Positions 34,757-43,843 of a stretch of 64,000 nucleotides of DNA are shown here, one piece after another. The DNA comes from Ancylomarina longa (GTDB taxonomy: Bacteria; Bacteroidota; Bacteroidia; Bacteroidales; Marinifilaceae). The DNA lies in contig NZ_RJJX01000007.1 of NCBI RefSeq assembly GCF_003996985.1, positions 92,670-156,669 on the forward strand, written 5' to 3'. Under the pieces are notes generated by a model. That model was not told where the DNA came from. It saw only the letters and a program-made list of their open reading frames with translations, and did no database searches. Made by a program: the position numbers and the translations under genes. Position 1 is the stretch's first letter. Each line of letters starts with the position of its first letter.

Positions 34757-35545
34757 TTATTTCAATTTTTTCTTAGCAGCATGCATATGGCAGATACTTT
34801 CACTCACAAATCTATACAATTTTTGAAACTCAGGAGTCTCTTTTAATTCTTCCTCCTGCAAATTCATCGTTTCCTCATCGAATCGAACCGCAGGACCAGT
34901 TTGTGCCATTAAGGGATCCAGATATAAAGCTTTATGTGCCGTTTCGCTTATCAGGCCATGCAAGAGTCTAAAATCCATCCCTTTTTCCTTCAAAAGTGCT
35001 TGCCCAACACTGTACATATGATTGGTGAAATTACAGGCAAATACAGCTGCCAGATGCAATTGTTTTCTTTGCTCCGAGTTGATTATCTGAACATCGTTTG
35101 AAATCCGCTGACCCAATTCCAGCAATTCAGCTTGTAAGTATTCCTCACTGGCTTCCACACAAATAGGAATTGTGGAGAAATCGACCTTTCTATCTTTAGA
35201 AAAAGTCTGAAGTGGATAAAACACCCCATAATCTCTGGCGTAGTTCTCGAATACATCCATGGGAATACTACCGGCTGTATGCACCACATTTCCTATCGGC
35301 ACCGGCATTTCTCCCAATACCGGATACAAGGCTTTATCGCTTAATGCCCAGATATAAAGATCTGCTTTAGGTACCAACTCTCTTAAGGATGTTGTGAATT
35401 CACAATGTAATTGATCAGCCAAAGCTTTCGCTGATTTCTCGGTGCGACTGTAAATTTGCAGGATTTCAATTCCATTCTCCTGCAATGCCAATGCCAATTG
35501 AGTAGCCAGATTTCCAGCTCCCAGTATTACAATTTTTTGAATCAT
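34757..35545 (-). CDS. Rossmann-fold / DUF2520 domain protein
   Basis: 262-residue protein with an N-terminal NAD(P)-binding Rossmann domain (IQKIVILGAGNLATQLALALQ, GxGxxA loop) and a C-terminal DUF2520 all-helical domain (KQLHLAAVFACNFTNHMYSVGQ). The fold resembles ProC/6-phosphogluconate dehydrogenase-type oxidoreductases; the substrate is unknown. Its start overlaps the stop of the 169-residue gene by 4 bases (ATGA), so translation is coupled. It is regularly found with kdsC and maf in Bacteroidota. Confidence 0.88.
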   Translation of the reverse strand: MIQKIVILGAGNLATQLALALQENGIEILQIYSRTEKSAKALADQLHCEFTTSLRELVPKADLYIWALSDKALYPVLGEMPVPIGNVVHTAGSIPMDVFENYARDYGVFYPLQTFSKDRKVDFSTIPICVEASEEYLQAELLELGQRISNDVQIINSEQRKQLHLAAVFACNFTNHMYSVGQALLKEKGMDFRLLHGLISETAHKALYLDPLMAQTGPAVRFDEETMNLQEEELKETPEFQKLYRFVSESICHMHAAKKKLK

Positions 35546-36051
35546 AGCGATGATTTAATTCCCAGTTCTTCCGGGGATGCAGCAATATTTTTCAAGGGAA
35601 CTTTACCCTTATCTATCATTCCAAATAGTTTTTCACAAGCCCTGATCAGATCTTCGTACATTTCTTCTGCCACCAACACCAAACGCTCCTCGGAATATTG
35701 CAGATGCTCCCCACCTTCGGGCATATTTTCGCGCGAACACAACAATAAAGATTTACTGGGAACGAAGGAATGCGTAAGCTGATTTCGCAGCTTATCGTAC
35801 AACCAATGATCTTTATTCACCGTACGATATGAATTTCCCATGAGGATGTTTAAGGCTTTTGAGAATCGTTTCGACGACTGTGCTCTGGCCTTTAAAGGCT
35901 TATTATCTAAAAAACAACCCAATGCTTCTATTGCCTGTCCCATTATAATAAAGGAGAAAAAGTAGAACCCTTCTTGTTGTAAACGTCCTATTTCATCAAT
36001 AAAAATACGTTTAATGAACTCCTTTTCCTGTTCTGCCTTTACTCTATCCAT
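35542..36051 (-). CDS. hypothetical helical protein
   Basis: 169-residue, mainly alpha-helical, soluble protein I do not recognise. It starts MDRVKAEQEKEFIKRIFIDEIGRLQQ and contains GQAIEALGCFLDNKPLKARAQSS and WLYDKLRNQLTHSFVPS; the RNxLTH pattern recalls HEPN-type or small substrate-binding helical domains, but this is only suggestive. It is the first gene of the operon with DUF2520, kdsC, UbiA and maf, overlapping the next gene by 4 bases. Confidence 0.7.
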   Translation of the reverse strand: MDRVKAEQEKEFIKRIFIDEIGRLQQEGFYFFSFIIMGQAIEALGCFLDNKPLKARAQSSKRFSKALNILMGNSYRTVNKDHWLYDKLRNQLTHSFVPSKSLLLCSRENMPEGGEHLQYSEERLVLVAEEMYEDLIRACEKLFGMIDKGKVPLKNIAASPEELGIKSSL

Positions 36052-36130
36052 CCAACAAAGATAGGTAAATACTCTTTAGACAAAAGGAAATTAGCTACAC
36101 CATGAATTGAATTAAAGTTTCTTTTTCTAT

Positions 36131-36505
36131 CCAGCCTTATCTCCAAAATCAGACTAGGTGTTTTTCTTAAAATTAGGCTTACACACCAGTCAAAGTCCAT
36201 TTTAGTGATGATTATTGACTCTGCACACCAGTCGAAGTCCATTTTGATGGTGTTTTTTGATTCTGCATGACGATCAAGGTCGATTTTGATGGCTTTTTTG
36301 GCTTTGCACGCCAATCGAAGTCATTTTTGATGGTGATTATTAACTCTGCATGTCGATCAAGGTCAATTTTAATGTTTGTTTTTCGCTTTGCACACCAGTC
36401 AGGTCCATTTTAATGGTGATTATTGACTCTGCAAGTCGATCAAGGTCAATTTTAATATTTGTTATTCACTTTGCACACCAATCAAAGCCATTTTCAAAAA
36501 ATTAA
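36131..36505. repeat. 42-bp tandem repeat array
   Basis: Units start at about 36182, 36224, 36266, 36307, 36349, 36391, 36432 and 36474 (period 41-42), with a more decayed copy to the left from about 36140. Units alternate between a CACACCAGTC type and a CATGACGATC type, giving an 84-bp higher-order period. TTGACT/AGTCAA half-sites within units can form short hairpins. A 91-residue minus-strand frame (36039-36314) runs through part of it with a 14-residue repeat, but it looks like a by-product. Confidence 0.85.
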
Positions 36506-36625
36506 AGGAGATTGTTCACCCAATGGTGTCCATAGCAGCCTATAAAAAGCAGAACAAAGAATGCCCGGGAGGTATATTCATGGAACTGTGTCTGATCAAA
36601 TTAACAGATCAAGTGGAGCTATAGA

Positions 36626-36654
36626 CAAAAAAAGCTGACCAATCGGACAGCTTT
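36626..36654 (-). terminator. terminator after the porin gene
   Basis: On the minus strand AAAGCTGTCC pairs with GGTCAGCTTT (one mismatch, four-base loop) and is followed by T residues; 23 bases after the porin stop codon. Confidence 0.85.
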
Positions 36655-36676
36655 TCAAAAGTAGGTATAATAGTTC

Positions 36677-37711
36677 TTAGAACTTAAATTCGAAATTCAC
36701 GAACAGCATAGAATTATCCTTGGCATTTACATCTTTGTGCATAAACGCTTGATAGTTTAAAGCCATCTTCACCCCTTTTACAGGAGCATACTGAATACCT
36801 GTAGTTAATGCATCACCATTTTTGGCAAGATTCCATTTCCCGGTTTCGCCACTCAAAGTATTTGAAGTCAGGTAATCGTATCTTCCAAAGATCTCCACTT
36901 TTTTATTGAAACTATAAGTAGAATAAAAAGATAAACCTTCCCTATCATGATTATCGGCTACTTTTGAATATTTAGTAGCATTATTCATCTTATTGTATTC
37001 CCCCGCGATTCTGAAGTGATCGGAGAATTTATATCCTGCAAAAGCAGAAAATGCAGTAGCTGTAACATCATTTTCGTTTCCTGTTCCGTCCACTACAGTA
37101 GCCGAATTTGCATCGATATATAATTTTGCGATCAAGCCTTTATGATGATACACAAGATCGGCTCCAAATCTTTGTTTGCCATCATCATCCTGCACTTTTT
37201 TATATCCTTCGCCGTTGATGATAAAGGCATTTGCGAAGAAATCATCGCTAATTTTAAACTTGGCTTTTATTCCCAAATCGGCACTGGGACCAAATCCGTA
37301 TTCGTCATTAAACGATTTCATGATATAACGATATCCCCAGAATTTTTCCTGATCGCTGAATTGCTCTAATCCGATCATACCCAGAGAAACTTTTACTACT
37401 GGTGACATTTTCCATTCTAATTGTGCTTTTTTAAGAAAGGCAGAGTAATCGCTTCCCCCATCGTTTTTACCCACATCGAAAGTAACGCTGGCAGTAAAAT
37501 TCTCACTAATCTGATATTTATAACCAAAGTAGGTTCTCTTAATTTCGAAACTACTTTCCTGATTGGCTCCATCTGACATATCGTAATGATAGTTGAAGAA
37601 TACTTTCCCGGTAGCTTTTCCCGATGGTGTAAATGCTGCTTTTTCCTGTGCTACTGCTCCAAGACTCATAGATATTGCTAAAGCAGCGATTAAAAATTGT
37701 TTTACTTTCAT
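36677..37711 (-). CDS. outer-membrane porin (phosphate-selective/OprO-P-like)
   Basis: 344-residue outer-membrane beta-barrel. The frame can be extended to a TTG at 37747, but the ATG at 37711 begins the signal peptide MKVKQFLIAALAISMSLGAVAQ. The mature part begins EKAAFTPSGKATGKVFFNYHYD and has alternating strands such as FEIKRTYFGYKYQISENFTASVTFDVG and a C-terminal strand ending NFEFKF, with phenylalanine as last residue, typical of BAM substrates. It resembles the porin families O/P of Bacteroidota; the substrate is unknown. It is monocistronic. Confidence 0.82.
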   Translation of the reverse strand: MKVKQFLIAALAISMSLGAVAQEKAAFTPSGKATGKVFFNYHYDMSDGANQESSFEIKRTYFGYKYQISENFTASVTFDVGKNDGGSDYSAFLKKAQLEWKMSPVVKVSLGMIGLEQFSDQEKFWGYRYIMKSFNDEYGFGPSADLGIKAKFKISDDFFANAFIINGEGYKKVQDDDGKQRFGADLVYHHKGLIAKLYIDANSATVVDGTGNENDVTATAFSAFAGYKFSDHFRIAGEYNKMNNATKYSKVADNHDREGLSFYSTYSFNKKVEIFGRYDYLTSNTLSGETGKWNLAKNGDALTTGIQYAPVKGVKMALNYQAFMHKDVNAKDNSMLFVNFEFKF

Positions 37712-37969
37712 TATGGTTGTTTTAGTAGTACTTAATATTTTGAGCAATTAATTTGATACACTCTCTTTAATTGTATGCGACAAAACTAAATACTTTTCGG
37801 TAGGCTACATTCAAAAATATTTTAATTAAACGTTAATTCAGCTTAACGAAGAATTAACACCAAATGCAAGTGCACCCCTAATTCTGGGCAACCAACAGAT
37901 TTCGCCTAAAACTTAAAAGGAAATATCCAATCACTATCCCTTACATTTTTTGGATCATTACCGGAAAAT

Positions 37970-38000
37970 TAAAAAAGGAGGCTTCCAAATGGAAACCTCC
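37970..38000 (-). terminator. terminator of the Etf/acyl-CoA dehydrogenase operon
   Basis: On the minus strand a 10-bp stem with one mismatch (GGAGGTTTCC / GGAAGCCTCC, loop ATTT) is followed by six T, about 26 bases after the dehydrogenase stop codon. Confidence 0.92.
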
Positions 38001-38026
38001 CTATCTATATTGATGCTTTAATTTTT

Positions 38027-39742
38027 CTATTTTTTGAAAATTCCCAAATCTTTTAATTCAGAAGTAGCAATATATTCTTTGTGACCAGCAACAACAGCTC
38101 TACCCATTTTAATGAATACCTCACAAGATTCGTGATATTTTTCATCACGGGAAGTATCAATTAACAACAAATATCCCAGAATAATGTATCCAGCCATTTC
38201 TACTAAACGGCGAGCATGAAAATCAAGAAAATCGTTATGATCTGCCGTTGCATTCTCTTCATTAACCATATCAACAGCTTTTTCGAATTTCTCAGTCATC
38301 CCTTTCAGGATAGTTCTCAAATACTCTAATTGAGGGTTTAATTCGGCAGCTTCGTATTCTTTAATCTGAGCAATATATTGTCCGGTTGTTACCCCGCGTA
38401 TTGCAGCAACTACTTGCAATTGAGAAGTTCCTTCGTAGATATTGGTAATACGAGCATCTCTTACCAATCGCTCGATAGGATAATCTTTCATATATCCCGA
38501 TCCTGCATGTATTTGCAAAGAATCGTAGGCAACTTGATTACAGAATTCCGAAGCAAATAATTTTAATAATGGAGTGAAAACATCTGCTACACGCTGATAT
38601 TTTTTCATATCTGCTCTTTCCTCTTTATCCAGAGATCTTTCCTGAGAAATATGGTAATATGCTTTATACACGTCAACAAAACGACATGTTTCATATAAAA
38701 TAGAACGGGAAGCATTCAATTTTGCTTCCATATTGGTCAACATTTCGTAAACAGCAGGAAACTCAATAATAGCTTTTCCAAACTGACGACGTTCTTTTGC
38801 ATATGCCAATCCTTCGCGATAGGAAGCTTCAGCAATACCCACAGACTGAGCACCAACACCTAAACGAGCACCATTCATTAAAGACATCACATATTTGATC
38901 AATCCCATCTTACGAGAACCCACAATTTCGGCAGGAGCATTCGTAAATACCAACTCACAAGTAGGCGAACCAATGATACCCATTTTATGCTCGATACGAC
39001 GAACCTTCACGGCCATGTGTTTTCTGTCGTAGATAAACATGGACAAACCACGACCGTCAGAAGTTCCTTCTTCAGAACGAGCTAGTACCAGGGAAACATC
39101 TCCATCTCCATTGGTAATAAAACGTTTTACACCATTCAAATACCACTGATCCTCCTCATTATTATAGGTGGCCTTAAGCTGTACTGCCTGAAGATCGGAA
39201 CCGGCATCCGGCTCGGTCAAATCCATGGCAGCAGTTGCACCTTTTGCAAATCGTGGTAAGTATTCTGTTTTTTGTTCCTTCGATGCAAATTCATGAATTG
39301 TTTCAGCACAGTCCTGTAATCCCCAGATATTGGCAAAACCACCATCCGCACGTGACACCAATTCAGCTGCCATCACGTAAGGTACCATAGGAAAATTTAG
39401 TCCGTCGTATTCGCGAGGAAGACTCATTCCTATTAAACCTGCTTTTGTTAATGCATCATGATTTTCCTGAGTCCCGCGAGCATAGATTACATGATCGTCA
39501 ACAACCTGAGGTCCTTCCTGATCAACAGACTCTGCATTTGGTCCAATAATATCACCACAGATTTCACCAACAATCTCTAAGGTGCGATCGTAGCTATCCA
39601 TTGCATCCTCGAAATCCAAAGGAGCATAATCATACTTTTCTTTATCCCGGTAGTTACGCTCTTTAAGATCAACTATTTTTTTCATTAGAGGATGATCCAA
39701 ATGGAACTTTAACTCCTCGTTATCTCTATAGAAATTAGCCAT
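38027..39742 (-). CDS. acyl-CoA dehydrogenase
   Basis: 571-residue FAD acyl-CoA dehydrogenase, long form with an extra C-terminal domain of about 150 residues after the usual ~400. The central part has DLTEPDAGSDLQAVQ and SPTCELVFTNAPAE strands of the middle domain, and the C-terminal helical domain has RRQFGKAIIEFPAVYEML and QIHAGSGYMKDYPIERLVRDARITNIYEGTSQLQ, the IYEGTS region with the FAD-binding and conserved catalytic Glu of the family. The chain length class is not evident. It transfers electrons to the EtfAB encoded immediately upstream, forming an operon etfB-etfA-acd. Confidence 0.92.
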   Translation of the reverse strand: MANFYRDNEELKFHLDHPLMKKIVDLKERNYRDKEKYDYAPLDFEDAMDSYDRTLEIVGEICGDIIGPNAESVDQEGPQVVDDHVIYARGTQENHDALTKAGLIGMSLPREYDGLNFPMVPYVMAAELVSRADGGFANIWGLQDCAETIHEFASKEQKTEYLPRFAKGATAAMDLTEPDAGSDLQAVQLKATYNNEEDQWYLNGVKRFITNGDGDVSLVLARSEEGTSDGRGLSMFIYDRKHMAVKVRRIEHKMGIIGSPTCELVFTNAPAEIVGSRKMGLIKYVMSLMNGARLGVGAQSVGIAEASYREGLAYAKERRQFGKAIIEFPAVYEMLTNMEAKLNASRSILYETCRFVDVYKAYYHISQERSLDKEERADMKKYQRVADVFTPLLKLFASEFCNQVAYDSLQIHAGSGYMKDYPIERLVRDARITNIYEGTSQLQVVAAIRGVTTGQYIAQIKEYEAAELNPQLEYLRTILKGMTEKFEKAVDMVNEENATADHNDFLDFHARRLVEMAGYIILGYLLLIDTSRDEKYHESCEVFIKMGRAVVAGHKEYIATSELKDLGIFKK

Positions 39743-39832
39743 TTCTTCGAATTTTTGAATTAATGATATGTAGGTATGTTTAGAAGGAATATTTTCAACA
39801 CCAAGTGTTTCCTTCCACAGATTCCTACCTTA

Positions 39833-40852
39833 TTATTTGGTGTTCTCCTTGTAATATTTAATCATCTTAGGAACTACCGTAGCAATATCCCCTGTGATTA
39901 TATAATCTGCTACCGCATTGATAGGAGCATTGGGATCTGTATTTATGGCAATCACCATTGATGATTCTTCCATACCAGCAGTATGCTGAATCTGACCCGA
40001 AATACCACAAGCAATATAAAGCTTAGGACGTACGGTAACACCAGTTTGCCCGATTTGACGTTCATGCTCGGCATAACCAGCATCAACAGCAGCACGCGAA
40101 GCACCTACCTCGGCACCAATCACATCGGCCAATTCATATAACAAGTTAAAATTCTCTTTAGAGCCAACACCATATCCACCGGAAACAATAATACCGGCAT
40201 TTTTGATGTTTACTTTGGATTTTTCCATGTGACGCTCAATCACAGTCACCACAAAATCTTCGGGCTTCACATATTTCTCCACCTCCAGATTTTTCACTTT
40301 TCCTTTATAAGCATCAGAAAGGATTTCCTTTTTCATCACCCCTTCGCGAACCGTTGCCATTTGTGGACGGCATTCAGGGTTTACAATGGTTGCAACAATA
40401 TTACCACCAAAAGCAGGGCGAATCTGATACAATAAATCTTTGTACTCTTTCTTTGCCTTCTTATCCTCATGATCACCAATTACCAAACTAGTACAGTCTG
40501 CTGTTAATCCGGAATGAAGTGCTGAGGAAACCCGAGGACCAAGATCGCGACCAATACTGGTAGCTCCCATTAATGCAATTTGAGGTTTTTGCTCCTGAAA
40601 TAATTTTACAATGATAGAAGTATGAGGAAGCGTGGTAAAAGGATATAATCTTTTATCATCGGCAATCCATACCATGTCAACACCGTAAGGAATAATTTGT
40701 TTTTCAACTCCTTTTAGATTGGAGCCAATAACCACAGCTTCCAACTGACACTTTAGGTCATCAGCTAGCTTTCTCCCTTTGGTTAAGAGTTCCTGGCTAA
40801 CATCAGCAACCTTTCCCTCTTCTATTTCGCAATATACAAATACGTTATTCAC
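39833..40852 (-). CDS. etfA: electron-transfer flavoprotein alpha subunit
   Basis: 339-residue EtfA. The C-terminal FAD domain carries the signature IVSGGYGVGSKENFNLLYELADVIGAEVGASRAAVDAGY and IGQTGVTVRPKLYIACGISGQIQHTAGM. The longest frame begins with a TTG at 40861; the GTG at 40852 (V/MNNVFVYCEIEEGKVADVS) matches the usual Bacteroidota start better, so I use it. It follows etfB by a 43-52 base gap and precedes the acyl-CoA dehydrogenase by 90 bases. Whether it is a bifurcating Etf cannot be judged from the sequence alone. Confidence 0.93.
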   Translation of the reverse strand: MNNVFVYCEIEEGKVADVSQELLTKGRKLADDLKCQLEAVVIGSNLKGVEKQIIPYGVDMVWIADDKRLYPFTTLPHTSIIVKLFQEQKPQIALMGATSIGRDLGPRVSSALHSGLTADCTSLVIGDHEDKKAKKEYKDLLYQIRPAFGGNIVATIVNPECRPQMATVREGVMKKEILSDAYKGKVKNLEVEKYVKPEDFVVTVIERHMEKSKVNIKNAGIIVSGGYGVGSKENFNLLYELADVIGAEVGASRAAVDAGYAEHERQIGQTGVTVRPKLYIACGISGQIQHTAGMEESSMVIAINTDPNAPINAVADYIITGDIATVVPKMIKYYKENTK

Positions 40853-40904
40853 AGTTTTCAATTTTTTAATTCTACATCAAAAGAAGGACGATATGTCCAG
40901 GATA

Positions 40905-41780
40905 TTATCCAATGGTATGGTTGGCAATTAATTCTTTCATTAATTCATCCATATCAGCATCGGTTGGCTCCAGCACTTTGGCTTCTTTAGCCTGAAAAAC
41001 TACATTTTCAATACTCTTCACCTTTGTAGGAGATCCCGAAAGTCCCAATTCTTCTTCTTTGGTTTCAATATCATTTACACTCCATTCGCCAATATGTAAA
41101 TAAGGACGATTGTTGTGTAATGCGATATAATCTTCTGCTACATTTTGCATTTCAGAAACAGCTCTGGCATGCTTGTACTTCATTACAAATTTTGCATTAC
41201 GAGGGCGACAATCAGGTGCGGAAGCATTCACAGTAATCATCATAGGAAGAGCACCTTCCACAACTTCAACTCCACGCTCTAAACGACGTTTTACAGTAAC
41301 TTTTGCCTTCTCGATGCCAACAATTTCCTCGGCATAAGTAATTTGAGGCATTCCCAATTTTTCCGCTACCTGTGGTCCTACCTGTGCTGTATCACCATCA
41401 ATAGCCTGACGACCGGCAATAATCACATCTACTTTACCCATTTGCTTGATAGCACACGAAAGAGCATACGAGGTTGCAAGTGTATCAGAACCCGCAAAAG
41501 CTCTGTCGGATAAAAGATATCCGTTATCAGCTCCCCGATACAATCCTTCACGAATTATCTCAGCAGCTCTACCCGGTCCCATAGTTAAAAGAGTAACTTC
41601 TGTGCCTTCATATTTATCTTTCAAACGTAACGCTTGCTCCAATGCATTCAAATCTTCGGGATTGAAGATCGCCTCCAAAGCAGCTCTATTCACAGTTCCA
41701 TCAGCTTTCATAGCATCTTTCCCAACATTTCTGGTATCGGGAACCTGCTTGGCAAGAACAACAATTTTTAAACCTTTCAT
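40905..41780 (-). CDS. etfB: electron-transfer flavoprotein beta subunit
   Basis: 291-residue EtfB, first gene of the operon etfB-etfA-acyl-CoA dehydrogenase. N-terminus KIVVLAKQVPDTRNVGKDAMKADGTVNR, then NPEDLNALEQALRLKD and the AMP/FAD-loop segment IIAGRQAIDGDTAQVGPQVAEKLGMPQITYA are the family hallmarks. The length is slightly above the canonical 250-260. The 511-base region upstream shared with the cstA-like gene contains a 20-base palindrome (41987-42006). Confidence 0.94.
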   Translation of the reverse strand: MKGLKIVVLAKQVPDTRNVGKDAMKADGTVNRAALEAIFNPEDLNALEQALRLKDKYEGTEVTLLTMGPGRAAEIIREGLYRGADNGYLLSDRAFAGSDTLATSYALSCAIKQMGKVDVIIAGRQAIDGDTAQVGPQVAEKLGMPQITYAEEIVGIEKAKVTVKRRLERGVEVVEGALPMMITVNASAPDCRPRNAKFVMKYKHARAVSEMQNVAEDYIALHNNRPYLHIGEWSVNDIETKEEELGLSGSPTKVKSIENVVFQAKEAKVLEPTDADMDELMKELIANHTIG

Positions 41781-42291
41781 TCTTATATGTATTTTATCAT
41801 CAGTACTTGATCCAACTCATCCGGGCTAAACAGATAAGATCTTATTATCTGCTTTCGCTGAATGTGTCAAGAATCACTAATTATTATTATTCGGTATTCC
41901 GTAATATTCTCCGCGGCAAAAATATTTTACCCGATTTGGAGCCTTTTTTGAATGGCTAAGAATCAAAATTTCCAGTCAAAATAACTCTCATTTTATACAA
42001 AATGAGCCTTCCATTCTGAGCTTAGCAAATATAAAGATTAGAGTACTTAAAACAAATCTAGATAGTGATCCCTCCTTTTGCTGATATTTTAAATGATTTT
42101 TACTCTAAATAAAGAAGGTAATTCAACAGATTTTCTAGTGTTTACAGACTTTATAAGCAACTAAGCAAATTCTATTATATCTTATATATTACGATCCATG
42201 GAAAATGACATCTACAAGATGCAAGCGGAAACCAAAGGAGATTTTCCTCAAAAAGTTTAATTTTGACTTCGAATAATAGAATCTACAAGAT
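41781..42291. promoter_or_regulatory. divergent control region between etfB and the CstA-type gene
   Basis: 511-base intergenic region. It contains a perfect palindrome CTCATTTTATACAAAATGAG at 41987-42006 (8-bp arms), a good candidate operator or hairpin for etfB or cstA. An 11-bp direct repeat ATCTACAAGAT occurs at 42210-42220 and 42281-42291, the second copy abutting the cstA start codon. A 20-codon frame (42198-42260) begins with ATG and could be a leader peptide, but coding evidence is weak. Confidence 0.5.
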
Positions 42292-43749
42292 ATGATTAGT
42301 TTTTTGGGTGCAATCACAGCCTTGGTATTGGCTTACTTCTTCTATGGGAAATTCATTGAGCGATTTTTTGGAGCCGATGACAACAAAATAACTCCCGCCA
42401 TTCGTTTAGAAGATGGTGTTGATTTCATACCCATGCCTACATGGAAAATGTTTACCATTCAATTTTTGAACATTGCGGGTTTGGGGCCAATATTCGGTGC
42501 AATTTTAGGCGCAATGTATGGTCCAATGTCGTATATATGGATTGTGTTGGGTTGTATTTTTATGGGAACGGTTCATGATTATTTTTCCGGCATGCTCTCC
42601 ATCCGTAACAACGGTGCTAGTCTGCCCGAAATTGTAGGTAAATATTTGGGTCCGGCATTTCAAAACTTCCTGAGAGTCTTCACTGTTCTTCTGTTAATTT
42701 TTGTAGGCGTTGCATTTGTTACCGGACCAGCTGGCTTATTAAAAGACCTTACCGGTGGTGGGATGCAATGGTGGTTGTATGGTATTTTCGCCTACTATTT
42801 AATGGCAACACTACTCCCTATCAATAAAATTATCGGTAAAATCTATCCTCTTTTTGGTGCAGCACTACTTATAATGGCCGTGAGTATAGCCGGAATGATG
42901 ATTTTTAAAAGCGCAAGCGGAAGTTTTCATCTGAATGAAATATCCTTCTCCCAAATGACAAATATGCATGCTAATCCAGGCAAGAACATCCTTTATCCGA
43001 TGATGTTTATTGTTATATCCTGCGGAGCAATTTCTGGTTTTCATTCCACACAATCTCCAATGATGGCACGTTGTATGAAAAAGGAAAGCTATGGAAGACC
43101 TGTATTTTATGGTGCTATGATAGCAGAAGGAATTGTAGCAATTATATGGGCTACTGCTGCCATGAATTTCTTTGGAGGCGTTAATGGGTTAAATTCAACA
43201 ATGCTATCTGGACATAACCCTGCATGGGTTGTAAATGAGATTTGTAATTCCTGGTTAGGAAAAGTAGGAGCTGTTTTTGCTATTGTAGGAGTAATTGCCT
43301 GCCCGATTACTACCGGAGATACTGCCTTTCGAAGTGCAAGACTAACCATAGCCGACATGTTTCATTTTAAGCAGAAATCACTAAAAAGCAGATTGATCGT
43401 TTCTATCCCTTTATTTGCTGTAGGATTTCTTCTTTCTCAATTAGAATTTTCAACCATTTGGAAATATTTAGGCTTATCCAACCAGATATTATCCATGATC
43501 ATGCTTTGGACAGCAGCGATGTATTTGGCTAAGCAAGGCAAAAACCATTTATTGCTTAGTATTCCTGCGTGTTTCATGACTGCTATTTGTTTTACCTACA
43601 TACTTGTAGCTCCTTTTAATAATGGAGGCATTGCAATTGATACTAATATAGGATACAGCATTGGAATTGCGATAGCATTTGCAGCCTTTGGTTTATTCGA
43701 ACATAGCATTAAAAAGAAAATTAAAACTCCGAAACTCAACATTCGATAA
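42292..43749 (+). CDS. CstA-family carbon starvation protein (peptide/pyruvate transporter)
   Basis: 485-residue polytopic inner-membrane protein with about 12-13 helices, the short form of the CstA family (E. coli CstA is about 700). The CstA core motifs are visible: AYFFYGKFIERFFGADD, IAGLGPIFGAILGAMYGP, FMGTVHDYFSGMLSIRNNGASLPEIVG and ISGFHSTQSPMMARCMKKES. Members transport peptides or pyruvate; which one here is unknown. It is divergent from etfB and has a strong terminator. Confidence 0.92.
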   Translation: MISFLGAITALVLAYFFYGKFIERFFGADDNKITPAIRLEDGVDFIPMPTWKMFTIQFLNIAGLGPIFGAILGAMYGPMSYIWIVLGCIFMGTVHDYFSGMLSIRNNGASLPEIVGKYLGPAFQNFLRVFTVLLLIFVGVAFVTGPAGLLKDLTGGGMQWWLYGIFAYYLMATLLPINKIIGKIYPLFGAALLIMAVSIAGMMIFKSASGSFHLNEISFSQMTNMHANPGKNILYPMMFIVISCGAISGFHSTQSPMMARCMKKESYGRPVFYGAMIAEGIVAIIWATAAMNFFGGVNGLNSTMLSGHNPAWVVNEICNSWLGKVGAVFAIVGVIACPITTGDTAFRSARLTIADMFHFKQKSLKSRLIVSIPLFAVGFLLSQLEFSTIWKYLGLSNQILSMIMLWTAAMYLAKQGKNHLLLSIPACFMTAICFTYILVAPFNNGGIAIDTNIGYSIGIAIAFAAFGLFEHSIKKKIKTPKLNIR

Positions 43750-43770
43750 TCGTACTATTACTGATATACT

Positions 43771-43812
43771 AAAAGCGGAGAGGCATTGTGGCTCTCCGCT
43801 TTTCTTTTTTTT
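43771..43812 (+). terminator. terminator after the CstA-type gene
   Basis: Perfect 12-bp stem AAAAGCGGAGAG / CTCTCCGCTTTT with a nine-base loop and long T run. Confidence 0.95.
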
Positions 43813-43843
43813 CTTTGGCATTTGGATTCTCTGCTATTCTGTT

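Noticed and set aside
36039-36314. 91-residue minus-strand frame with 14-residue repeats (KMDFDWC type)
   Set aside because: It lies in the 42-bp repeat array, overlaps the start of the 169-residue gene, and the 41-base units break the frame; no domain or start signal supports it.
36677-37747. Porin start at 37747
   Set aside because: That codon is TTG and precedes a non-hydrophobic stretch; the ATG at 37711 directly starts a normal signal peptide.
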